This document shows positions 6,294 to 14,135 of a DNA stretch of 23,009 nt, piece after piece. The notes under the pieces were generated by a model. It was not told where the DNA came from and made no database searches. It saw only the letters and a list, made by a program, of their open reading frames with translations. The stretch comes from CAYJIX01 sp964370375. Lineage in GTDB: Bacteria; Desulfobacterota; Desulfovibrionia; Desulfovibrionales; Desulfovibrionaceae. Position 1 is the first letter of the stretch, and each line of letters opens with the position of its first letter. The stretch is from positions 1-23,009 of the forward strand of contig CAYJIX010000038.1 of the NCBI GenBank assembly GCA_964370375.1. The letters are read 5' to 3'. Position numbers and translations under genes: made by a program.

Positions 6294-7682
6294 ATGAAGA
6301 AATTAATGATTGGCTCCGCACTATTTGCGTCCATGATGTTAATCCCTGGTTTATCAGCTACAGCTGCAGAAGGCATGCGCTACGAAATTGCCGAAAGCAC
6401 AGGCAATTCAGGCGCACAAACAAGCCTTCTTGAAACGGTAAAATCCGTTCTTTCAGTACATAAAGGTTTAAAATCTATTCAAGAAAATCGCGAAGTTGCA
6501 GTGCATGAATTAAGAGCTTCAAAAGCTGGCTATGGCCCGCGCATTGATGTGACTGCAAGTGCAGGCTACAGCTATTTGAATGATTCAAGTGCTCGCCAGC
6601 TTGGTGAAGAAGATGGCATGAATTTCGCTACAAGTGTTGGTGTATTGTTAACCCAGCCCATTTGGGACGGCCTTGCAACGTATAGCCGTGTGCGCGCCAG
6701 TGAAGGCGTGCTGGAATCAGCAAGCAATCGTGTTATCAATAACGCAACAACCTTAGCCCTTGATGGCCTTATCGCGCATGTCGATTTGATTTGGCGTAGA
6801 GAAACACTTCGTCTTTCTGAACAAAATGTGGAAGTGCACCGCGAAATTTTGCAAGCTACTCAAGATCGTCAAGCTACCGGTGTAGACACGATGGCGAACG
6901 TTACACAAGCACAGGGCCGTCTTTCTCAAGCTTTGTCATCTTTAACGGCTTCTCGTTCCTCCTTGGTAGAAGGCGAAGCTAGCTACAGACGCCTTACTGA
7001 AAGACCTGTGCCTGTTTCCCTTGAAGCCGTTCCGCAACCTAAAAATATGTATAATACGGTTGAAGACGTGCTTGCTATTGCACAAGCCAACAACCCTGAA
7101 CTCAAAGCCTATTTAGCTGACGTGCGTACAGCACAAGGTGAAAAAGGCATGGCAGCTGCAGCTTATTCTCCTGTAATCAATCTTGAAGTGGGTCCCTCCT
7201 ACTCTAATCGTGAAAATGTAGCTGCTCAATGGGTTGCCAGCTTTGATGCTATGGCTACTGCTAGCTGGAATATTTTCAATAGTGGTGCTGATGTTGCTGC
7301 CAATAAAGCCGCTGCTGCTCGCGTTCGCGAGTATCGTCAAACTGCTATGAGCTATTTGGATGATTTGCGTTTGCAAGTTCAGAACACTTGGACACAGTAT
7401 CAAACTGCCGTTGAACAGCTTGCTTTGCATGAAGAATCCTATAGATACAATGTGCAAACACGTGATTTTTATATGGAACAATTCCTTTTGGGTCAGCGCA
7501 CACTGCTTGACGTGCTTGACGCTGAAAGCGAAGTGTTCAACACCGCCACCCAAGCTGTAACAGCACGTGCTAACATTGTTATCACTAGCTATCGTCTTTT
7601 CGCTCTCGCCGGTATGCTGATGCCCGAACTTGGCATTAGCCCTGAATCAGTCCTTGTAAAGCCTGAGACCGTCGAAGAATAA
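6294..7682 (+). CDS. TolC/LapE-like outer-membrane efflux channel of a type I secretion system
   Basis: This is an outer-membrane/periplasmic channel that connects with an inner-membrane ABC exporter and adaptor. From ATG 6294, with AAGGAGAGG (6282-6289) upstream, it has 462 residues. The reading frame extends 5 codons further to a TTG that overlaps the Shine-Dalgarno, so that start is rejected. A signal peptide is clear: MKKLMIGSALFASMML, then cleavage after about A25 (SATAA/EGM). The mature part has two repeated outer-membrane-efflux halves rich in long helices. It includes GPRIDVTASAGYSY, LTQPIWDG and a second-half LLDVLDAESEVFNT motif, typical of TolC-family proteins in Lap/agglutinin-type systems. 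The downstream lapB-lapC pair supports a role in adhesin export. It could also serve other exporters. Confidence 0.9.
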   Translation: MKKLMIGSALFASMMLIPGLSATAAEGMRYEIAESTGNSGAQTSLLETVKSVLSVHKGLKSIQENREVAVHELRASKAGYGPRIDVTASAGYSYLNDSSARQLGEEDGMNFATSVGVLLTQPIWDGLATYSRVRASEGVLESASNRVINNATTLALDGLIAHVDLIWRRETLRLSEQNVEVHREILQATQDRQATGVDTMANVTQAQGRLSQALSSLTASRSSLVEGEASYRRLTERPVPVSLEAVPQPKNMYNTVEDVLAIAQANNPELKAYLADVRTAQGEKGMAAAAYSPVINLEVGPSYSNRENVAAQWVASFDAMATASWNIFNSGADVAANKAAAARVREYRQTAMSYLDDLRLQVQNTWTQYQTAVEQLALHEESYRYNVQTRDFYMEQFLLGQRTLLDVLDAESEVFNTATQAVTARANIVITSYRLFALAGMLMPELGISPESVLVKPETVEE

Positions 7683-7702
7683 CAGCTTATTTCTATACTA
7701 AA

Positions 7703-7763
7703 TAGCCGGGTGCAGTTGCTCTCGGCTAGCTATCATGCAGTTTTTTCTTACAAAGTATGATAG
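7703..7763 (+). repeat. Two hairpins between the TolC-like gene and its terminator
   Basis: TAGCCGGG (7703-7710) pairs with CTCGGCTA (7721-7728), with one G-U. CTATCAT (7730-7736) pairs with ATGATAG (7757-7763). A T6 run (7741-7746) follows the first. With the terminator at 7776 they make three consecutive stem-loops at the 3' end of the mRNA, possibly stabilising it or forming a 3'-derived small RNA. Confidence 0.5.
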
Positions 7764-7775
7764 ATGCAAACAATT

Positions 7776-7828
7776 AAAGAGCAGTATGCTTTGGATAATA
7801 AACAAGCATCCTGCTCTTTAGCTTTTTT
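7776..7828 (+). terminator. Intrinsic terminator of the TolC-like gene
   Basis: The left arm AAAGAGCAGTATGCTT (7776-7791) and right arm AAGCATCCTGCTCTTT (7804-7819) pair over 16 positions with a single mismatch and a 12-nt loop. A T-run follows at 7823-7828. This is a strong intrinsic terminator that separates the channel gene from the ABC exporter operon. Confidence 0.85.
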
Positions 7829-8024
7829 ATTGATAGTCTTTAGACTTGATTTTGTGTGTTTTTCCCCTCATAGTTTATTCATCGATACTTTTTACATCAT
7901 TGACATTTATAGCCAAAAAGGGCAAACTATTTACAAATAGGTAATTTTAGGCTGTTGGGCATGTCTTTGGGGAAGAACGTGTTTTAAATCAAGCTTATTT
8001 TCAAGCTATGCTCAAAAGCATTTA

Positions 8025-8048
8025 TATATGAACAAGTTTGTTCATATA
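8025..8048. promoter_or_regulatory. Perfect 24-bp palindrome, candidate operator
   Basis: The left arm TATATGAACAA (8025-8035) is the exact reverse complement of the right arm TTGTTCATATA (8038-8048), with a 2-bp GT spacer. The compact core, TGAACA and TGTTCA half-sites, looks like a site for a dimeric repressor of the TetR or a similar helix-turn-helix class. It lies about 225 bp upstream of the exporter start. No T-run follows, so it is not a terminator. No regulator gene is adjacent. Confidence 0.5.
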
Positions 8049-8195
8049 GTTGTTTTTTGCGCATGTAGAGAGCTTTTTGATTTAAAAAATATAACCAAAC
8101 TAATTTTTTAGTAGATATGACATGGTTTGCATCAGTAACTATGTTGCATGATATCGATAAGGTTATGCATGTTTTTTTAGGGTGAATCCTCTATA

Positions 8196-8224
8196 TTGGT
8201 TGATACGAATACAGTGTATATACG
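8196..8224 (+). promoter_or_regulatory. Weak sigma-70 promoter candidate for the exporter operon
   Basis: TTGGTT (8196-8201) and TATACG (8219-8224) are 17 bp apart. The match to consensus is modest (3 of 6 and 4 of 6). It would give a leader of about 42 nt. It is the best-placed candidate but not a confident one. Confidence 0.25.
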
Positions 8225-8272
8225 TTTTGGATTCTACTTTTACTAATTTTTATAAACAAAGCAGATAACGGT

Positions 8273-10606
8273 ATGAGCACATCAGAAAAAGTTCAAAAGC
8301 CGGCTCAATCCATAGCAGATATTATGGCTGCCCAAGCACCTGAGAATCGTCAGGCTTCTAATGCGACAGGCATTGCACCTGCTGAAGTGGATTTTATTCC
8401 CTTTTTGTTGCGCAGTATGAGCAGCCTTCTGCGTTTGCGGGGCAGAAATGTTTCACCACAATACCTGTATTCAGGGCTTACAGGAGTATCTGAAGTTACA
8501 CCTGGTGAGTGTATTCGTGCCGCTGCAAGGGCAGGATTGCATGCTCGAATAGTTCCACGCGCAAAAATGGATGATATTTCTCCGCTCACCTTGCCTTGTA
8601 TTTTGCTATTGGCTGCTAACCGCTCATGCGTATTGACGGAATTAGAAGCTGATACGGCAACGGTTATTTTTCCAGAAACAGGAGAAGTTTCGCAACAAAT
8701 CAGCCGTGATGATTTGACGAAAGAATATACAGGCTATGCAGTGTTTGGAACTGTTGAAGCTCTTCCGGATAAACGCATAGATAGCTTACGTATACCTGTA
8801 GGGAAAAGATGGTTTTGGGATGCCATCAAACATTACGCGCCCATTTATCGTCATGCTGCTTTTGCCAGTATTATTATAAACCTCATTGGGCTTGGAAGTC
8901 CTTTGTTTGTTATGAATGTGTACGACCGAGTGGTTCCCAATAATGCAATAGATACCTTATGGGTTTTGGCTGCCGGTATTATTATAGCGTATGTGTTCGA
9001 CTTTTTATTGCGATCTTTGCGGCGGTATTTTGTAGACCTTGCAGGCCGTAATGCGGATGTTGTTATTTCAAGCATGCTGGTGGATAAAGTGTTGACCATG
9101 CGCCTTGATCATAAACCTGAATCTACCGGTGCCTTGGTCAATAATTTGCGCGAATTTGAAGCGCTTCGCGAATTTTTTAGTTCCTCCACGTTGCTTTCGT
9201 GCATAGATTTGCCATTCCTTGTTTTGTTCTTGTTACTTTTAGGGTATATTGGCGGCCCTCTTGTTCTACTTCCCCTTGTAGCCATTCCGATCATGCTTGG
9301 CGTGGGGCTTTTGTTGCAGTCTATGGCTAAACGCGCAGCAGAGCGTAGCTATACTCAAAACATGCATAAAAACGCATTGCTTACTGAAATAGTGGGCGGA
9401 CTTGAAACGTTAAAAAGCTGCATGGGCGAAAACCGCATGCAGAGGCTTTGGGAAACTGTGGTGGAAGAATCTGCACAAGCCAGCACAGAAAGTAAAAAAT
9501 ACGGTTCCTTGGCTGTGGGTTTTTCAACCTTTGTTATTCAGTTTGTCACTGTAGCAATGGTGGTGTGGGGTGTTCACCTTATTGCAGCAGGTGAATTGAC
9601 CATGGGCGGGCTTATTGGCGGTAATATTTTGGCAGGTCGTGCCATGGCACCGCTTATGCAGATGGCAGGCTTGATCACAAGGTTCCAAAACACTCGTATA
9701 TCTATGGAAGCACTCAATATGCTTATGGCGTTACCTTCAGAGGATCGTCAAGAGCGCGCTAGTGTTGATTTTGGACCTTTAGAGCCTTCATTTACACTTG
9801 AAGATGTCAGCTTTGCCTATCCTGGTGCTGCCCGTTTGGCGTTAGAGCATGTTTCCCTACGTATTGCCCCAGGCGAAAAAGTGGCTATTGTAGGTAAAAT
9901 GGGATCGGGTAAATCTACTCTTATTCGGTTGCTTATTGGCTTGTACCAACCTCGTGAAGGTGCGGTAAAATTTGGTGATGTGGATATTCGCCAAATATCA
10001 GGAGCTGTTTTACGTTCTCGAGTAGGCTTTGCACCGCAAGATACTACGTTGTTTTACGGCACTGTTCGCGAAAACATAGTGCTTGGCGATCCTTGCGTAA
10101 ATGATCAGCGTATGCTGCGAGCTGCGCAAATTTCAGGTGTTGCAGATTTTATTCGGACCAATCCGGATGGGTTTGGAGCACAGGTTGGCGAACAAGGCAA
10201 GGGCTTATCCGGCGGGCAACGACAATCTGTTGGTTTGGCAAGGGCCCTTGTGCGCGACCCAGAAGTGCTTATACTTGATGAACCAACGAGCAATATGGAT
10301 ACAGCTTCTGAGTTTATGTTTCAAGAACGCCTGATGACAAGCTTGAAACGAAAGACTTTGATTTTAGTAACGCACCGGATGAGTATGCTTAAGGTGGTGG
10401 ACAGGCTCGTTGTAATGGATGGCGGCCGCGTCATTGCAGATGGTCCTAAAGATGAAGTTCTGCAAAAAATGCGTACAAAGCGTCCTGCACCGACTGCGGA
10501 AAAAAGCGCTGATAAAGCAGCAACTGAGTCAACCAAACCTACAACCGAGGCATCTAACGGCAACGATCCTGCAAAACCGTCAATCGCCGTAGTACAACGA
10601 ACCTAG
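8273..10606 (+). CDS. lapB: LapB-type type I secretion ABC transporter with C39-like domain
   Basis: This inner-membrane ABC exporter energises one-step export of large repeat proteins through an adaptor and a TolC channel. It has 777 residues. Order: an Ala-rich N-terminus (1-38), a C39-like domain (about 39-165) without a catalytic Cys in the expected N-terminal position, a six-span membrane domain (about 180-470), and an ATPase domain (about 505-735). Visible ATPase motifs are Walker A GKMGSGKST (541-549), Q-loop Q589, signature LSGGQRQ (645-651), Walker B VLILDEP (665-671) and H-loop H701. The loss of the peptidase Cys means non-cleaving substrate binding, as in HlyB/LapB exporters. A low-complexity Lys/Ala/Thr tail of about 40 residues follows the ATPase. 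The Shine-Dalgarno is weak, suggesting low translation. lapC follows after 48 bp. Confidence 0.94.
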   Translation: MSTSEKVQKPAQSIADIMAAQAPENRQASNATGIAPAEVDFIPFLLRSMSSLLRLRGRNVSPQYLYSGLTGVSEVTPGECIRAAARAGLHARIVPRAKMDDISPLTLPCILLLAANRSCVLTELEADTATVIFPETGEVSQQISRDDLTKEYTGYAVFGTVEALPDKRIDSLRIPVGKRWFWDAIKHYAPIYRHAAFASIIINLIGLGSPLFVMNVYDRVVPNNAIDTLWVLAAGIIIAYVFDFLLRSLRRYFVDLAGRNADVVISSMLVDKVLTMRLDHKPESTGALVNNLREFEALREFFSSSTLLSCIDLPFLVLFLLLLGYIGGPLVLLPLVAIPIMLGVGLLLQSMAKRAAERSYTQNMHKNALLTEIVGGLETLKSCMGENRMQRLWETVVEESAQASTESKKYGSLAVGFSTFVIQFVTVAMVVWGVHLIAAGELTMGGLIGGNILAGRAMAPLMQMAGLITRFQNTRISMEALNMLMALPSEDRQERASVDFGPLEPSFTLEDVSFAYPGAARLALEHVSLRIAPGEKVAIVGKMGSGKSTLIRLLIGLYQPREGAVKFGDVDIRQISGAVLRSRVGFAPQDTTLFYGTVRENIVLGDPCVNDQRMLRAAQISGVADFIRTNPDGFGAQVGEQGKGLSGGQRQSVGLARALVRDPEVLILDEPTSNMDTASEFMFQERLMTSLKRKTLILVTHRMSMLKVVDRLVVMDGGRVIADGPKDEVLQKMRTKRPAPTAEKSADKAATESTKPTTEASNGNDPAKPSIAVVQRT

Positions 10607-10654
10607 GTATGCAGGATGATGCAACCTTTGTCTTTTACATAGGATGGAATACAT

Positions 10655-12064
10655 ATGAAGAATAACGATGATATGCTTTCTGGCAGACCATCATTGAATA
10701 CTGGTGCTGACCAGAAAAATGATTCAGGTAAAAAAGCATCTGGTCACGCTTTGCGTCAGGATGAACTTGAATACGCTGATGTGGTAGAAGCTGCATTGCA
10801 GCGTAAACCTACAAACCAGGCACGCTTATTGTCTGTTGCTACAGCTTTGTTTTTGTTAAGCTTTTTTGTATGGGCTTCATGGGCTGAAGTGGACGAGGTA
10901 ACCCGTGCGGAAGGGCAAATTATTGCCTCACAGCGTACCCAAACTATTCAAAACCTTGAAGGCGGTATTTTGCAGGCCATCTTGGTCAGCGAAGGGCAGA
11001 CTATTGAAAAAGACCTGCCCTTGGCGCGCCTAGATAATGCCATGGCTGAAAGTACGTTAAGAGATGCCGAGAACAAAACATTAGAACTTAGGGCCAGCAT
11101 CATACGGCTTGAAGCAGAGCTAGAAGGTGTAACACCCTTTTTCCCTGAAGAGCTCAAAGAAAAAATTCCACAAGTTGTATCAGATCAAGAATCCACTTGG
11201 GCAGCTCGAAAACACCAGCAAGAAAGTGAACTTCTGTTGCTTAAGTCTCAATATGATCAGCGCCGGCAGGAAGTGGAAGAGCAGCTTTCGCGTAAACGTT
11301 CTGTGGACCGTAGCCTTGCTTTAGCCATTGAACAACGTAATACAGCCCTGCCGCTCTTGCAGCGAAAAAACTTTTCGCGCATGGAGTTTTTAGAGATTGA
11401 ACAAAAGGTAGCTTCCCTTGAAGGGGAGATGGATTCCTTAACCGCGGCCATTCCTAAAACTCAATCAGCTGCTGAAGAAGCCTTGCAACGCATAGAATTT
11501 CGTAAAGCAGAGATTGACACAGCCATCACCGAAGAAATTAATGAAAGACGTACTGAGCTCAATTCATTGCGCGAAGCCTTAACTGCAGGCAGTGACAGAG
11601 TCACACGAACGGAGTTGCGTTCTCCTGTACGCGGTATTGTAAAGCAGATCCACCTCAATACCATTGGCGGCGTGGTAAAGCCTGGTGAGTCCATTATGGA
11701 AATTGTGCCGCTTGATGACACCTTGTTGGCGGAAGTCAAGATAAGACCTGCCGATGTGGCATTTTTGTACCCCGGTCAAAAAGCCATGATGAAGTTTTCG
11801 GCCTATGATTTTGGAGTATATGGTGGCCTTGAATCTGTCCTTGAACAGATCAGTGCTGATACTATTGAGGATAAACAGGGTGAAGTTTTTTACCTTGCCA
11901 AGCTTCGTACTCAAAAAAACGGCATCACGTATCGTGGGGAAGTGTTGCCTATTATTCCGGGCATGGTAACGACTGCTGATATTTTGACCGGTCGTAAAAC
12001 CATTCTGGATTATCTTTTAAAGCCCATTTTGAAAGCACGTCAAAACGCTTTGCGTGAAAGGTAG
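10655..12064 (+). CDS. lapC: LapC/HlyD-family membrane fusion protein (type I secretion adaptor)
   Basis: This periplasmic adaptor links the ABC exporter to the TolC channel. It has 469 residues. A soluble, hydrophilic cytoplasmic N-terminus (1-56) precedes one membrane span (about 57-77, ending FFVWASWAEVDEVTRAEG). The half-lipoyl segment contains TIQNLEGGILQAILVSEGQ. A long alpha-helical hairpin (about 130-310) and a C-terminal beta-barrel (RSPVRGIVKQI, GGVVKPGESIMEIVP, PGMVTTADILTGRKT) follow. These are the standard motifs of the HlyD family. AGGA (10641-10644) is the Shine-Dalgarno. It is 48 bp after the exporter and 10 bp before the first sensor gene, so the three are probably one operon. 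Confidence 0.95.
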   Translation: MKNNDDMLSGRPSLNTGADQKNDSGKKASGHALRQDELEYADVVEAALQRKPTNQARLLSVATALFLLSFFVWASWAEVDEVTRAEGQIIASQRTQTIQNLEGGILQAILVSEGQTIEKDLPLARLDNAMAESTLRDAENKTLELRASIIRLEAELEGVTPFFPEELKEKIPQVVSDQESTWAARKHQQESELLLLKSQYDQRRQEVEEQLSRKRSVDRSLALAIEQRNTALPLLQRKNFSRMEFLEIEQKVASLEGEMDSLTAAIPKTQSAAEEALQRIEFRKAEIDTAITEEINERRTELNSLREALTAGSDRVTRTELRSPVRGIVKQIHLNTIGGVVKPGESIMEIVPLDDTLLAEVKIRPADVAFLYPGQKAMMKFSAYDFGVYGGLESVLEQISADTIEDKQGEVFYLAKLRTQKNGITYRGEVLPIIPGMVTTADILTGRKTILDYLLKPILKARQNALRER

Positions 12065-12074
12065 GAACAGCTTC

Positions 12075-14135
12075 ATGGACAACCGCGCTTCTGCAAAAAA
12101 CGTTCGACTTCGTAGTTTTTGGGCTCTTTTTGTCCTTATGATGGTCGTTGTGGGTGTTATATCTGTTTTTGCTGTATATACCATCCGCAATGCTGCAGAG
12201 AATCTGAACGCAAATTTGCAGCTTACCTTAGGGGCGAACGCCCAAACGGAAGCTTCTGATATTGCCAGTTGGATTGACAATGCTCAAATAAATACATCGC
12301 GTTTTGTGGAAAAGGATATGCTGCGCTTATTTAGTGCAGAATCTTTGCTGAGCAAAAGAGACGATCCAAACATGTCCAACCAAGAGGATAGGCGTCGCCT
12401 TAAGAATATGTGGCCGCTCATCACTCAGCAGTTGGAGCAGTTTGTCGCAGAAAACGACTTTGTATCCAGCGAGCTTTGGGATGCGGACTTAGAGCGTCTG
12501 CTTGACAGTGAGACACAGCAAAAGTCAAACATTGAGGAAGAAAAGCAAGCCCTGCTTGCAGCTATACAAACAGGCGTTGCACAAATCACGCCTGTGTATG
12601 ATTCTCCTCAAGGTTTAGTGCTTAGCATAGCTCAACCGATCTTACCTCCTGCCTATACGGACATGCCGTCTGATACTCCGGTAGCTGTATTGCTTGTACA
12701 CGTTTCACTTAAAAAAACCATATCTCCTCTTATAAATACAAGACCAGGAGAAGACTCGCGCCGTACAAGGCTTATACAATGGAAGGGTGATAGTTCAAAC
12801 ATATTGCAAGAAATCGCGATTGATGAAAGTGCTTTGCTTGATTTACCCGGTTGGGAGGCACAACCAAATACCACCTTAGCGCTTATGGAACGAGATCTTC
12901 CAGAGGGGCGGAGCGTTTATGTCATGGGTATTCCTGTGCGTGGGCAAAGCTTTTTGGTGAGTTCTGAGGTGGATTCCATAGTTGCTGAGACAGCTTACGA
13001 GAATCTTCGTAAGGGTATGATTTATATTGTAGTAAGTATTATTGGACTTACCATTGCCATTCTTGGTGTTTTGTGGTGGCTCTTAATGGGACGCGATGAA
13101 CGTGCCATGGTTGCAAGGCTCAGCACCCTCTATCAGGATACTGTCAAGCAACAGCAATTTTTGGATGGTATCAACGGAGCATTAGCTGATGGTGTTGTAT
13201 TGACCAATAGCCAAGGGCGTATCCAATATGCCAATACGGCTTTTGCGGATATGGTTCGCCATACACAGGCTTCGCTAAAAGAGCTGACCCTAAGCAGCCT
13301 TTTGGATCATCAAGCTATAGAAATTCTGACAGAATCTTTGCAAGCTACCGTTGATACCGGCGAAGCTCAGACATGCCGTATTGCCATGACTAGGGAAGAA
13401 AGCATCAGGTATGCAGAAATTGTCAGCAGTCCTTTTTATGATGAAGAAAAAACAGTCGTGGGTACAGTTTGTGTATACCGTGATATTACAGAGGCCTTGC
13501 TGGCAAGCGAGGCGGAGCAAGCGCGGATTAACCAAGTTGTTCACGTGTTGACAGCAGCCATTGAAATTGTGAACCCCTACTTGTGCGGACAATCTGCCTT
13601 TATGGGTAGGCTTGCGCAGTCCATAGCCGGAAAAATGGGTTTAGGGTCTGACGAACAGAAAAATTTGACAACAGCTGCGGCTCTAAGTCAGATTGGTATG
13701 TTGCAATTACCTAAAGAATTGCTCAACAAAGAAGGGGCCCTTACATTAGAAGAACGTAAACGCATGGAAACACACATCACCCATGCTCAAACGTTATTGG
13801 CTGATTTTGATTTTGGCTTTCCTGTTCAAGAAACCATCCTTCAGATGTATGAAAATCTGGACGGTACAGGGTATCCCCATCAATTGAAAGGCGATGAAAT
13901 CATTTTGTCTGCCCGTATTTTGAATGTGGCCAATGCTTTTTGTGCCATACTTAGGCCGCGTTCCTATCGTAAGGCCAAAACATTGGATGAGGCCTTCTCT
14001 ATTCTTACAAGCAACAACAGTCGCTACGATGATCGTGTTCTTGGTGCGTTGCAAGATTTTGTGAAAGGGCCTGAGGGTATGGAGTTTGTGAGCGCGTTGC
14101 AAGGCAGAACCCTGAATGAAGGCGATTCTGTATGA
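12075..14135 (+). CDS. Membrane sensor: periplasmic domain, PAS and degenerate HD-GYP
   Basis: I recognise the domains, not a named gene. From ATG 12075 (AGGAA at 12063-12067; a GTG at 12054 inside lapC is less likely) it has 686 residues. TM1 is about 15-37, a periplasmic sensor domain 38-313, TM2 314-338 ending LWWLLMGR, PAS about 360-475 (GRIQYANTAFADMV), and an HD-GYP-like domain about 488-665. HD-GYP enzymes hydrolyse c-di-GMP using the HD dyad and an HHE motif. Here the dyad is Ser-Gln (LSQIG, 538-539), the HHE site reads MYEN (591-594), the early GHS is GQS, and the later metal-site Asp is changed (VANAFCA). H567 and GTGYP (597-601) remain. It is therefore probably a non-catalytic binding or signalling domain. 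The 3' end overlaps the next gene by 4 nt. Confidence 0.85.
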   Translation: MDNRASAKNVRLRSFWALFVLMMVVVGVISVFAVYTIRNAAENLNANLQLTLGANAQTEASDIASWIDNAQINTSRFVEKDMLRLFSAESLLSKRDDPNMSNQEDRRRLKNMWPLITQQLEQFVAENDFVSSELWDADLERLLDSETQQKSNIEEEKQALLAAIQTGVAQITPVYDSPQGLVLSIAQPILPPAYTDMPSDTPVAVLLVHVSLKKTISPLINTRPGEDSRRTRLIQWKGDSSNILQEIAIDESALLDLPGWEAQPNTTLALMERDLPEGRSVYVMGIPVRGQSFLVSSEVDSIVAETAYENLRKGMIYIVVSIIGLTIAILGVLWWLLMGRDERAMVARLSTLYQDTVKQQQFLDGINGALADGVVLTNSQGRIQYANTAFADMVRHTQASLKELTLSSLLDHQAIEILTESLQATVDTGEAQTCRIAMTREESIRYAEIVSSPFYDEEKTVVGTVCVYRDITEALLASEAEQARINQVVHVLTAAIEIVNPYLCGQSAFMGRLAQSIAGKMGLGSDEQKNLTTAAALSQIGMLQLPKELLNKEGALTLEERKRMETHITHAQTLLADFDFGFPVQETILQMYENLDGTGYPHQLKGDEIILSARILNVANAFCAILRPRSYRKAKTLDEAFSILTSNNSRYDDRVLGALQDFVKGPEGMEFVSALQGRTLNEGDSV

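Larger units (their letters stand above)
7829..8272 (+). other. Long AT-rich control region upstream of the ABC exporter operon
   Basis: No gene is seen over about 440 bp. The region contains a perfect palindrome (8025-8048, separate entry), a weak promoter candidate near 8196-8224, and a nearby direct repeat CAAGCT at 7990-7995 and 8002-8007. Length, base composition and the palindrome suggest controlled expression of the secretion operon. This is inference. Confidence 0.4.

Noticed and set aside
8390..8770. Active C39 bacteriocin-type peptidase in the ABC transporter
   Set aside because: The catalytic Cys region is absent, so this is the non-cleaving C39-like domain of HlyB/LapB-type exporters.
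9109..9294. Minus-strand open frames inside the exporter and other lap genes
   Set aside because: They lie fully antisense to clear domains and show no coding features of their own.
13535..14075. Active HD-GYP c-di-GMP phosphodiesterase
   Set aside because: The HD dyad and HHE metal ligands are replaced in both sensors, so hydrolysis is not expected despite the retained GTGYP in the first.
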